Assembly: GCA_002877875.1 (NCBI GenBank)
Contig: PNIE01000059.1
Span: forward strand, 1-17,588
DNA from: Caldimicrobium thiodismutans
GTDB taxonomy: Bacteria > Desulfobacterota > Thermodesulfobacteria > Thermodesulfobacteriales > Thermodesulfobacteriaceae
DNA length: 17,588 nt
Reading direction: 5' to 3'
In this document: positions 7,910-14,032 of the stretch, piece after piece
How positions within the stretch are numbered: position 1 is the stretch's first letter
Layout of the letters: every line of letters begins with the position of its first letter
Made by a program: the position numbers and the translations under genes
The notes under the pieces: generated by a model
Databases searched by the model: none
What the model was told of the DNA's origin: nothing
Seen by the model: only the letters and a program-made list of their open reading frames with translations

Positions 7910-8799
7910 GAAGCTGCCCTTGGATGAAATTTCTCATAGGTCTCTTTAAGTCTTTTAAGGTCAAGGTGGGTGTAGATCTGGGTGGTAAGAAGACTGCTAT
8001 GACCAAGCATCATTTGAAGAGCCCTTAAATCAGCTCCACCTTCAAGAAGATGAGTAGCAAAGGAGTGTCTTAACACATGAGGAGAGATTTTTAAAGGCTC
8101 TATTCCAACTGCTTTGGCATATTTTTTTATAATCTGCCAAAACCTTTGCCTTGTTAAAGGACCACCTCTTCTATTTAAAAAGACATAATCCTTACTCTTT
8201 GAAGTCACAAACTTTGCTCTTATCTTTTCTAAATAGGTTTCAAGATATTGAAGGGCAACCTCTCCAATAGGTACAAGCCTTTCTTTCTCTCCCTTTCCAA
8301 CAACTCTGAGAAAACCAAGATTTAAATTTATCTGTCCTAATCTTAAATTCACTAATTCTGACACCCTAAGCCCTGTTGCATAGAGAAGTTCAAGCATAGT
8401 TCTATCTCTATAACCAAGGGGGTCTGACAAATTAGGGGCTTGAAGTAGTCTATCAACTTCATCCAGGGTTAAAACCTTAGGCAATCTTTTAGGAAGCTTT
8501 GGACTTTCAAGGAGATCAAAAAAATCTGGCTCTAAGACCCCCCTTTCCTTCAAAAAAATAAGAAAATTTCTCAAACTGGAAAGCCTCCTTGCTATAGAAA
8601 AAGGATTAAACCCTCTTTCTTTGAGATTAGAAAGATAGGCCATAACTACGGAATAGGAAATATCAGAGGGGTTCAGATGATTTTTCTCAAGATAGACTAA
8701 AAAATCCGAAATATCTCCTGCATAGGACTTAAGGGTATTAAGAGAATAATTTTTGAGAGAGGAAAGATAGAGAAGAAATTCTTTGAGTAGAGCTTCCAT
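7906..8799 (-). CDS. xerD: Tyrosine recombinase XerD-like (chromosome dimer resolution)
   Basis: 297 residues, the standard Xer length. The N-terminal SAM-like core-binding domain (about 1-85) precedes the catalytic domain, with all six residues present: Arg145 (A-T-G-L-R-V-S-E-L), Lys169 (V-G-K-G-E-K), His241 and Arg244 (H-V-L-R-H-S-F-A-T-H), His267 (M-L-G-H-S-S) and nucleophile Tyr276 (T-Q-I-Y-T-H). The C-terminal F-H-P-R-A resembles XerD endings more than XerC. The expected role is resolving chromosome dimers at a dif site. It sits inside a housekeeping operon, 1 nt after the upstream gene and overlapping the next gene by 4 nt. No integron, phage or transposon gene is nearby, so it is a resident Xer rather than a mobile integrase. 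XerD versus a single XerH/XerA-type enzyme is not decided by the sequence. Confidence 0.92.
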   Translation of the reverse strand: MEALLKEFLLYLSSLKNYSLNTLKSYAGDISDFLVYLEKNHLNPSDISYSVVMAYLSNLKERGFNPFSIARRLSSLRNFLIFLKERGVLEPDFFDLLESPKLPKRLPKVLTLDEVDRLLQAPNLSDPLGYRDRTMLELLYATGLRVSELVNLRLGQINLNLGFLRVVGKGEKERLVPIGEVALQYLETYLEKIRAKFVTSKSKDYVFLNRRGGPLTRQRFWQIIKKYAKAVGIEPLKISPHVLRHSFATHLLEGGADLRALQMMLGHSSLLTTQIYTHLDLKRLKETYEKFHPRAAS

Positions 8800-8800
8800 T

Positions 8801-9289
8801 TTAAAAAGAAAGTTCCCTTAAGAGCTTTTCTGTTTTAAAGGCAACAACTTCATCCTTCGTTGAGAGTTTGAGGGTCTTTAATTTAGCAAAAATTCCCTGT
8901 TTTTCCGAAAGATTAAATTCAGTAAATTTTTCTTTGATTTTTTCTAAGGTTTGATAAATAATATCCCTGTTTGAGGCATCAAGAAAGAGCATTAAATCTC
9001 TTGCAGTATCAGGAAGTCCAAATTTTTCATAAAACTCAAGGAGTAATTTTTGAAAATCCTTTTTACCCGTAGACTGATGAAGTCTCTTTAAAAATTCCTC
9101 TTTCTCACCATTCTCTTTACCTGAAAAAAGTTTTTCAAGCTCTTTCAGATATTTTTCTTTAGCCTTTTTGTCTTCTCTTGTAGAGGACTTTTCCTCCCTC
9201 TCGAGTTTTCTTCTTAATTTGGCAAGCCCACTTGAATCCTTAAGTTTATCAATTTCTCTCCAGGAAAGCCTCTTCTTTTCGTCACTCAC
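8801..9289 (-). CDS. Charged protein of unknown function, upstream of xerD
   Basis: 162 residues if started at the GTG at 9289, which follows the phosphatase stop by 1 nt (TAA-A-GTG) and has a G-rich tract 6 nt upstream. A TTG at 9310 is also open but would overlap that gene. I do not recognise a named domain. The first part has R-L-S-W-R-E-I-D-K-L-K-D, then a very charged, Lys/Glu-rich, probably coiled or disordered region (about 15-65). A more regular helical part follows (about 70-162) with F-Y-E-K-F-G-L-P-D-T-A-R-D and D-E-V-V-A-F. There is no signal peptide or membrane segment, so it should be cytosolic. Tight packing on both sides (1-nt gaps) and in-frame coding with the same purine bias support a real gene. 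The helical part could be a protein-protein interaction domain. Confidence 0.75.
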   Translation of the reverse strand: MSDEKKRLSWREIDKLKDSSGLAKLRRKLEREEKSSTREDKKAKEKYLKELEKLFSGKENGEKEEFLKRLHQSTGKKDFQKLLLEFYEKFGLPDTARDLMLFLDASNRDIIYQTLEKIKEKFTEFNLSEKQGIFAKLKTLKLSTKDEVVAFKTEKLLRELSF

Positions 9290-9290
9290 T

Positions 9291-9971
9291 TTAAACCCCC
9301 CGACATTCAATTTGATAAAATTTTTCTTCAGGCAATTCTATCGCTGTCAATTTTCCTCCATAAACACAACCAGTATCTATACCAATTCTATCCTCAAGAT
9401 GAAGAACCTCTGGAAAAGGAGTATGACCAAAGATTATTTTTTTTGGGTATTTTCCTTCGTATAGGTAAAATTTTTGCCTAATCCATAGAAAATCTTCTTC
9501 AGTCTGCTCTTCTAAAGTCCTTTGTGGATTTACCCCTGCATGCACAAAGAAATAAGAGCCTACCTCAAGAAAAAGGGGAAGATTCTTAATAAAATTTTTA
9601 TGCTCTTCAGGAATATTTAGTTTTCCCTCCTCAAAATAATTTTTTAAAGTCTCAGAGCCGCCATTATAAAGGAAGATTTCCACGTCTAGCCCCAAAAGAA
9701 ATCTCTCAAACATCCACTCATGATTGCCCTTAAGGGGATAGACCCTATCTGGATATTTTTCTTTCAACTCCATGATCAATTCAAGGACTCTTCTTGAATC
9801 AGGGCCTCTATCAATATAGTCTCCAAGGAAAATCAAAAAGTCTTTCCCCCACCTTATAGGCAACTTTTCTAGAAGGGCCTCAAGAGCCAACAAACAGCCG
9901 TGGATATCTCCCACGGCAAAAAGCTTAGTCCCAGAATCTAGCCCTTCTATCGTCAAGCCTTTTAAGCCCAT
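9291..9971 (-). CDS. PPP-family serine/threonine phosphatase or diadenosine-polyphosphate hydrolase
   Basis: Up to 226 residues of calcineurin-like metallophosphoesterase. All PPP-family signatures are present: G-D-I-H-G (21-25), G-D-Y-I-D-R-G (50-56), G-N-H-E (82-85), V-H-A-G (143-146), G-H-T-P (182-185) and D-T-G-C-V-Y-G-G-K-L (199-208). These supply the Asp/His/Asn ligands for two metals. Bacterial members of this size either remove phosphate from Ser/Thr/Tyr (PrpA/B-like) or split Ap4A; the motifs do not distinguish them. The ATG at 9971 lies 47 nt inside the end of the radical SAM gene and has no clear Shine-Dalgarno. An in-frame TTG at 9956, behind AAAAGG, is an alternative and keeps the whole domain. 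Translation is probably coupled to the upstream gene. Confidence 0.92.
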   Translation of the reverse strand: MGLKGLTIEGLDSGTKLFAVGDIHGCLLALEALLEKLPIRWGKDFLIFLGDYIDRGPDSRRVLELIMELKEKYPDRVYPLKGNHEWMFERFLLGLDVEIFLYNGGSETLKNYFEEGKLNIPEEHKNFIKNLPLFLEVGSYFFVHAGVNPQRTLEEQTEEDFLWIRQKFYLYEGKYPKKIIFGHTPFPEVLHLEDRIGIDTGCVYGGKLTAIELPEEKFYQIECRGV

Positions 9972-10851
9972 ATTGATAGGCCAATTGTAAAGCTCTAGTC
10001 CATTCTTCTTCAGTAATTAGTCTATCAAGAGGTGGATATTTCCAAGCCTCTCCACATGGTCTGTATTGGTCCATAAGATTAAAATAAGTATTAGAGGAGA
10101 GCTCTTTTGCCACAAACTTTATGACTTCTTCAGTTTGAGAGAGATCACCTGGCAAAACAAGATGTCTTATAATTAAGCCTCTTTTAGCAATCCCACCCTC
10201 TATGACAAGATCACCTACCTGGCGATGCATCTCCTTTACAGCCTCTTTAACTATTTGAGGATAATTCTTCACCTTAGACAGTCTTAAAGCTACTTTTTCA
10301 TCCATATATTTGATATCGGGCATATAAATGTCTATAATACCCTCAAGAAATCTTAGAGTCTCAAGGGATTCATAGCCTCCACAATTATAAACTATGGGAA
10401 GATTTAATCCCTTTTCAGCAGCTATTTTTATAGCCTCCACTATAAAGGCAATTTGATGAGTAGGAGTAACAAGATTAATATTATGACAACCCCAGACCTG
10501 AAGAATGAGCATAATTTTAGCAAGGTCTTCAACAGTAATTTCATCTCCTTCACCGAGATGACTTATTTCCCAATTTTGACAGTATACACAAGCCATATTA
10601 CACCATGTAAAAAAAATTGTGCCAGACCCATTAGTACCAACAAGAGGCCTTTCTTCTCCAAAATGGGGGCCATAACTGGAAACTATAGGCTTATCACCAA
10701 CCTTACAGAACCCCTTTTCTCCCCTTAATCTATCAACTTTACATTCATGAGGGCAAAGACGACAGGGACTCATTCTCTCATAAAGAGCCTCAATCCTTTT
10801 ATCTAATTCTCCCTTTTCAAGAAGTTCAAGATAGGAGGGATACTTTTTCAT
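9925..10851 (-). CDS. Radical SAM protein, PflX (COG1313) type
   Basis: 308-residue cytosolic radical SAM enzyme. The SAM-binding 4Fe-4S motif is W-C-N-M-A-C-V-Y-C (Cys84, Cys88, Cys91). Before it lies a second Cys set, C30-x2-C33-x3-C37 and C49 (R-L-C-P-H-E-C ... G-F-C-K), typical of the PflX/COG1313 group and related AmmeMemoRadiSam proteins, which resemble pyruvate-formate-lyase activating enzymes. Other conserved pieces are Y-N-C-G-G-Y (155-160), Y-M-P-D-I-K-Y (176-182) and the R-H-L-V-L-P-G region. No substrate is established for most of the family. A glycyl-radical enzyme is not encoded in the window. The ATG overlaps the Fe-S protein stop by 4 nt (ATGA), so the two proteins are probably made together, and the Fe-S protein might supply electrons. 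That last point is inference. Confidence 0.9.
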   Translation of the reverse strand: MKKYPSYLELLEKGELDKRIEALYERMSPCRLCPHECKVDRLRGEKGFCKVGDKPIVSSYGPHFGEERPLVGTNGSGTIFFTWCNMACVYCQNWEISHLGEGDEITVEDLAKIMLILQVWGCHNINLVTPTHQIAFIVEAIKIAAEKGLNLPIVYNCGGYESLETLRFLEGIIDIYMPDIKYMDEKVALRLSKVKNYPQIVKEAVKEMHRQVGDLVIEGGIAKRGLIIRHLVLPGDLSQTEEVIKFVAKELSSNTYFNLMDQYRPCGEAWKYPPLDRLITEEEWTRALQLAYQYGLKRLDDRRARFWD

Positions 10852-11855
10852 TCAATTAGTTCAATCCAGTGCTTTATTTCAGGAGGTCTCCTAATCTGAA
10901 GGCTAAAATTTAAGTAACAACCCGTACAGGCAGTTGCAATAAAACTTTTGCCAAAAAGATCCCTCTTCCAAAATTTGGAATATTCCTTTTGAAAACCTCT
11001 CACCCAAAGGGTTAACTTAGCTGAGCCACAGCAAGTCTCAGAAACATTTTCTAATAATTTTTTTAATGTCCTTTTCTGAAAAGTCAAGTCATTTTTAAGG
11101 TGGCAAGGAAGGTGATATAAAATAGCCTTGTTCTTTTTAAAAGAGGGCTCTATATTCAGATACTCTATCATAAAATCTGAAACAAAATAAGTCCTTTCAG
11201 AAAGGCTTATAAATTCCTCTTCCTCTTTTTCACCCTCAAAAAGAAGAGGATAGACCCTTTTTAACATCCAGTAACAAGTGGCACAAAAGGTCACTACAGG
11301 CTTTTTCTCTTCAAAATAACCAAGTTTTTTTATAGCAAATTTTTTCAAAGTTTCTCTGGCTTTAAGAGTGACATGAATTATTCCACAGCAATCCTGATCC
11401 ATTGGAATATGAGCTTTAAATCCAAAGGCCTTGATTTTTTCTAAAAAATTAAAGAGAGCTTGAGGATAGAGATGTTTTAACCCGCAGGAAAGATAAATAT
11501 AAAAATCGCCTTTTTTAAAGAATTTAATGCTCTCAGGACTAAATTTCTTATAAAGTTTTTTCCCCTCTGGGTGGAAATAAAGGAGAGTTAAAGAATCTGA
11601 AAGATAAGGCCAGGGATATCCCTTCTCTTTAAGGACCTTTCTAAGATAAAATTCAGGAAAACTTAGTCCCTGGGGACAAACCTCTTTACAATTTTCACAA
11701 AAAAGGCAAAAATCTAAGGCAATAGAATCAAAATTTCTAGAAAATAATAGATTTCTTCCTCTTGGGCTAAAATTTTCATTTAGAAAGAGGCGATAACTGG
11801 GGCAGGAAACAATGCATTTTCCACAGTGGAGGCAATCTTCAGGGCTCTTTTTCAT
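10848..11855 (-). CDS. Two-[4Fe-4S] cysteine-rich (CCG-domain) oxidoreductase subunit, GlcF/HdrD/LutA-like
   Basis: 335 residues. The N-terminus holds two ferredoxin-type clusters: C8-x2-C11-x2-C14-x3-C18 (D-C-L-H-C-G-K-C) and C50-x2-C53-x2-C56-x3-C60. Two cysteine-rich CCG domains follow: C124, C156-C157 and C191-x2-C194, then C251, C275-C276 and C310-x2-C313. This is the architecture of glycolate oxidase GlcF, lactate-oxidation LutA/LldE-like subunits and the HdrB/HdrD half of heterodisulfide reductase. Such proteins pass electrons between an oxidoreductase and a quinone, disulfide or ferredoxin pool. No FAD (GlcD) or HdrA partner is nearby, so the donor is unknown. The ATG lies 17 nt inside the HD-domain gene. 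At about 335 residues it is shorter than typical GlcF (about 400), because both CCG modules are compact. Confidence 0.88.
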   Translation of the reverse strand: MKKSPEDCLHCGKCIVSCPSYRLFLNENFSPRGRNLLFSRNFDSIALDFCLFCENCKEVCPQGLSFPEFYLRKVLKEKGYPWPYLSDSLTLLYFHPEGKKLYKKFSPESIKFFKKGDFYIYLSCGLKHLYPQALFNFLEKIKAFGFKAHIPMDQDCCGIIHVTLKARETLKKFAIKKLGYFEEKKPVVTFCATCYWMLKRVYPLLFEGEKEEEEFISLSERTYFVSDFMIEYLNIEPSFKKNKAILYHLPCHLKNDLTFQKRTLKKLLENVSETCCGSAKLTLWVRGFQKEYSKFWKRDLFGKSFIATACTGCYLNFSLQIRRPPEIKHWIELIE

Positions 11856-12423
11856 CTTTTTCTTTGATAAGTCTTTCTAACCACCAGGAACACCACTCTG
11901 TCTCTAAAAGGGCTTCAGAAAGTCTTTTAGATTCTTCAAGAATAAGTCTTCTTTTGGCATAATTTAACCAACGCTCCGCAAAGGGATTATTGAGATCCTT
12001 TTGTTCTTTAAGCTGAACCATAAGATCAAGCGTATCTGCATCATGAACAATTTTAGCTTCTAAGGTCTCTTTTTGACGATACTCTTCAAATAGTTTAAGC
12101 ACTTCTTCTTCAAATGAAAGGCCAAAAAAGGCCTCTTTTAAGGCTCTAAACTCATCAGCTTGGTTATAAAGTTTATTTACAGCATTAAAATCCCCAATTC
12201 TAGCCTCAGGAAAATCATGGAGAAGAGCCATTTTTAAAGCCCTTTCCTCATTAACTTGTCCCTGAAAAAGCTTACACAGTATAAAAGTACAAAAAACTAC
12301 TCCAAATGAATGGGAGGCTACATTTTCCTTTCCTGTGCCAAGATAACTATACCCTGTTCTTTCAATCCTTTTTAAAAGGGAGGCTTCGAAAAGAAGTTTG
12401 GCCAGTCTGTGTCTAAGACTCAC
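11839..12423 (-). CDS. HD-domain phosphohydrolase, YfbR-like 5'-nucleotidase family
   Basis: 194 residues. HD-superfamily metal ligands are visible: His38 (A-S-H-S-F), His69-Asp70 in L-L-H-D-F-P-E-A-R, and Asp128/Asp130 in H-D-A-D-T-L-D. The layout H...HD...D with P-E-A-R after the HD pair matches the YfbR/COG1896 group, whose characterised members remove phosphate from deoxynucleoside 5'-monophosphates. The start is GTG at 12423, overlapping the ureohydrolase gene by 11 nt, and its stop overlaps the Fe-S gene by 17 nt. There is no signal peptide or membrane segment. Activity on dNMPs is an inference from the family; related HD proteins have other phosphate substrates. Confidence 0.85.
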   Translation of the reverse strand: MSLRHRLAKLLFEASLLKRIERTGYSYLGTGKENVASHSFGVVFCTFILCKLFQGQVNEERALKMALLHDFPEARIGDFNAVNKLYNQADEFRALKEAFFGLSFEEEVLKLFEEYRQKETLEAKIVHDADTLDLMVQLKEQKDLNNPFAERWLNYAKRRLILEESKRLSEALLETEWCSWWLERLIKEKDEKEP

Positions 12424-13291
12424 TTTTCTTTATCCATTTATTATAAACCGTAAGATAGGCTGAAAATTTATAAATAATCTTGGCTGCCAAAAATTCTGTA
12501 AAAGGATATCCTGAAATAGGCCTGGTTTCAACTATATCCAGACCCACAATTTTAGCTTGAGAAACCCTCTTAAGAATCTCAAGAATTTGAAACCAAAGTA
12601 AACCACCAGGCTCAGGAGTTCCAACTCCTGGAGCTAAGCTTGGATCAAGGACATCCATATCAAGAGTAAGATAGATACTCCCTTCTTTAAGAAATTCCTC
12701 TATCTTTTTAAGAACTCTCTCAAAGGAATTATAAATTTCATAAGAATATATTATTGAAAGACCTAAAAATTCTGCCTCTTCAAATTCCTCTTTTGAGATA
12801 GCTCTTATGCCAACACTCAAAGTAGGAATGGAGAGTTCATAAATTTTTCTGAGAACAGTAGCATGATTAAATTCATCTTCAAGGTAGGTTTTTCTGAAAT
12901 CAAGATGGGCATCAAGATGAAGCACCTTGAGATCGGGATAATAGGCTTTTAAGGCTTTTACAGCTCCATAAGTGATAGTGTGCTCTCCTCCAACAAGGAT
13001 AGGAAAAAATTTTTCCTTTAAAGCTCTATGAGTTAAATCCTCAATTTTTTCTAAAGCTTTATGGACATTAAGAGGAAACTCCTCTAAGGGATAGGTATAA
13101 AATCCAAGATCTTCCTGAGGAGAACTTCTTGTTTCTTCATCAAAAAATTCAAGTTGGGCACTTACCTTTAGGATTTCAAAAGGAGCCTCCTTTGTGCCTT
13201 TTAACCAAGTTGTGGTTAATTCAAAGGGAACAGGAATTAGGGCTACCCGAGCCTTGGGATGGTCAGGTAGCCCAAGAAAGGAGAGCTTCAT
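12413..13291 (-). CDS. speB: Agmatinase-family ureohydrolase (SpeB-like)
   Basis: 292-residue arginase/agmatinase-fold enzyme that splits urea from a guanidino substrate using two Mn2+. Metal ligands are all present: His104 (V-G-G-E-H-T), Asp127/His129/Asp131 (D-A-H-L-D) and Asp211/Asp213 (D-M-D-V-L-D-P), followed by the conserved P-G-V-G-T-P-E-P-G-G (221-230) and D-I-V-E-T-R-P (252-258). It sits 3 nt after speD. Agmatinase would give putrescine from agmatine. In thermophiles such as Thermus, the homologous enzyme instead acts on N1-aminopropylagmatine to give spermidine, and the coupling to speD fits either. The ATG lacks a clear Shine-Dalgarno. Family is certain; the exact substrate and therefore the symbol are probable only. 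Confidence 0.9.
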   Translation of the reverse strand: MKLSFLGLPDHPKARVALIPVPFELTTTWLKGTKEAPFEILKVSAQLEFFDEETRSSPQEDLGFYTYPLEEFPLNVHKALEKIEDLTHRALKEKFFPILVGGEHTITYGAVKALKAYYPDLKVLHLDAHLDFRKTYLEDEFNHATVLRKIYELSIPTLSVGIRAISKEEFEEAEFLGLSIIYSYEIYNSFERVLKKIEEFLKEGSIYLTLDMDVLDPSLAPGVGTPEPGGLLWFQILEILKRVSQAKIVGLDIVETRPISGYPFTEFLAAKIIYKFSAYLTVYNKWIKKSES

Positions 13292-13294
13292 TTT

Positions 13295-13741
13295 TTAAAG
13301 AAAAATATTTTTCCTTTCTATACGAATGAAATTCTCCACAGCTCTTATGGAGCGAGGAAATTCAAGGCCCCTATCAAGAAGCCTTATCTCACTCTTTTTA
13401 ATTTCAAACATCTCAGTAATATCCTGAATAGCTTTGTCTACGTTAAAGGGCTTGCAAGAAAAGATGTCTACACTTAAATATAATTTTTCTGGAAAGGTAT
13501 GAATACTTATATGGCTTTCAGCTATAATTACAAAGCCGGAAATTCCCCAATCTTCAGGATTAGGTGCATAATATTTAAAAACATAGGGGGGCATAATTTT
13601 AGTCATTTCTATATCTTCGGGATACTTATTCAGAAAGTTGTAAATAAAATCAAGATCCATTAATTTTTCTCTACTTGCACCATATCCATCTAAAATAAGA
13701 TGCTGCCCAAACCCAAATTCCATTTTTTCTGTATTTTTCAT
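13295..13741 (-). CDS. speD: S-adenosylmethionine decarboxylase proenzyme
   Basis: 148 residues from the ATG at 13741. It makes decarboxylated SAM, the aminopropyl donor for spermidine. The pro-protein cuts itself before Ser76 in A-E-S-H-I-S-I-H-T-F-P-E, turning that Ser into the pyruvoyl cofactor. His81 and Cys96 (F-S-C-K-P) are at the positions expected for processing and catalysis. The ATG is preceded by AGGGGGTGGGAG; the in-frame GTG three codons upstream lies inside that G-rich ribosome site and is unlikely to be the start. It is the first gene of the leftward run, behind a recognisable promoter. Length is slightly above the roughly 130 residues of short bacterial SpeD because of a C-terminal extension. 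No spermidine synthase gene is seen here. Confidence 0.95.
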   Translation of the reverse strand: MKNTEKMEFGFGQHLILDGYGASREKLMDLDFIYNFLNKYPEDIEMTKIMPPYVFKYYAPNPEDWGISGFVIIAESHISIHTFPEKLYLSVDIFSCKPFNVDKAIQDITEMFEIKKSEIRLLDRGLEFPRSIRAVENFIRIERKNIFL

Positions 13742-13755
13742 TTCTCCCACCCCCT
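13742..13755 (-). promoter_or_regulatory. G-rich ribosome-binding region of speD
   Basis: The minus strand reads AGGGGGTGGGAGAA directly before the ATG at 13741. It places the start at this ATG and argues against the GTG at 13750, which lies inside the tract. Confidence 0.65.
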
Positions 13756-13785
13756 GAAAATTAGTACCTAAAAGACGGGCTATAA

Positions 13786-13811
13786 ATTATATCATAAATT
13801 TCATTTGTCAA
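13786..13811 (-). promoter_or_regulatory. Extended -10 promoter for the speD operon
   Basis: On the minus strand a perfect TTGACA (13806-13811) is followed after 14 nt by a perfect TATAAT (13786-13791) that is preceded by TG-A, making an extended -10. The 14-nt spacer is shorter than the usual 16-18, which an extended -10 can tolerate. Transcription would begin near 13780, giving a leader of roughly 40 nt to the speD ATG at 13741. This is the best promoter in the window and the only clear one upstream of the long leftward gene run. Confidence 0.65.
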
Positions 13812-14032
13812 GATCCTTAATTAAATTTGAGAAATTTATTTTAACCAGTAAAATCCAGAATTTTTATTTTAACATATCAGTTTCTTTGATAATTTTTCAA
13901 TTTTTTTCCCAAATGCTTCTTTTTATAAAATCCCATTTATAATCTTCACCTTTTTGGTTTTATTTTTTGATTTTAGTATCAAGAAAAGTTTCTCTTGTCT
14001 AATTTTTCTTTTTAATTAAAATCATCCTTTAT

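Larger units (their letters stand above)
13742..14032. other. Divergent AT-rich intergenic region between speD and the M48 protease gene
   Basis: This is the only long non-coding stretch in the window, about 291 nt and strongly AT-rich. On the left it holds the speD ribosome site and promoter. A perfect inverted repeat TAAATTT-GAG-AAATTTA lies at 13822-13838, just upstream of the speD -35, and could be an operator, an UP-like element or chance in AT-rich DNA. On the right, for the rightward genes, a TATAAT at 13938-13943 lacks a good -35, and no Shine-Dalgarno precedes the ATG at 14033. I see no tRNA, riboswitch or CRISPR repeat. A small RNA cannot be excluded. Confidence 0.6.

Noticed and set aside
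7906..8799. XerD-like gene as a sign of an integrated mobile element
   Set aside because: Embedded in a tightly packed housekeeping operon, standard Xer length and ending, with no att repeats or mobile genes nearby.
9290..9310. TTG start at 9310 for the unknown gene upstream of xerD
   Set aside because: It overlaps the phosphatase gene; the GTG at 9289 sits just after the stop and behind a G-rich tract.
9168..9464. Plus-strand open frame of 98 codons across the phosphatase/unknown-gene junction
   Set aside because: Antisense to two real genes, with Ser/Phe/Leu-rich composition expected from reverse-complemented Lys/Glu-rich sequence.
9291..12423. HD protein, Fe-S protein, radical SAM and phosphatase as a defence system
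   Set aside because: The HD and radical SAM types match housekeeping families rather than known antiviral ones, and no effector, sensor or mobile context is seen.
13742..13750. GTG start of speD at 13750
   Set aside because: It lies inside the probable ribosome-binding tract, whereas the ATG at 13741 is correctly spaced.
13938..13943. TATAAT as -10 of a promoter for the M48 protease gene
   Set aside because: No acceptable -35 at 16-18 nt and no extended -10; AT-rich DNA gives such matches by chance. Kept only as a note in the intergenic entry.
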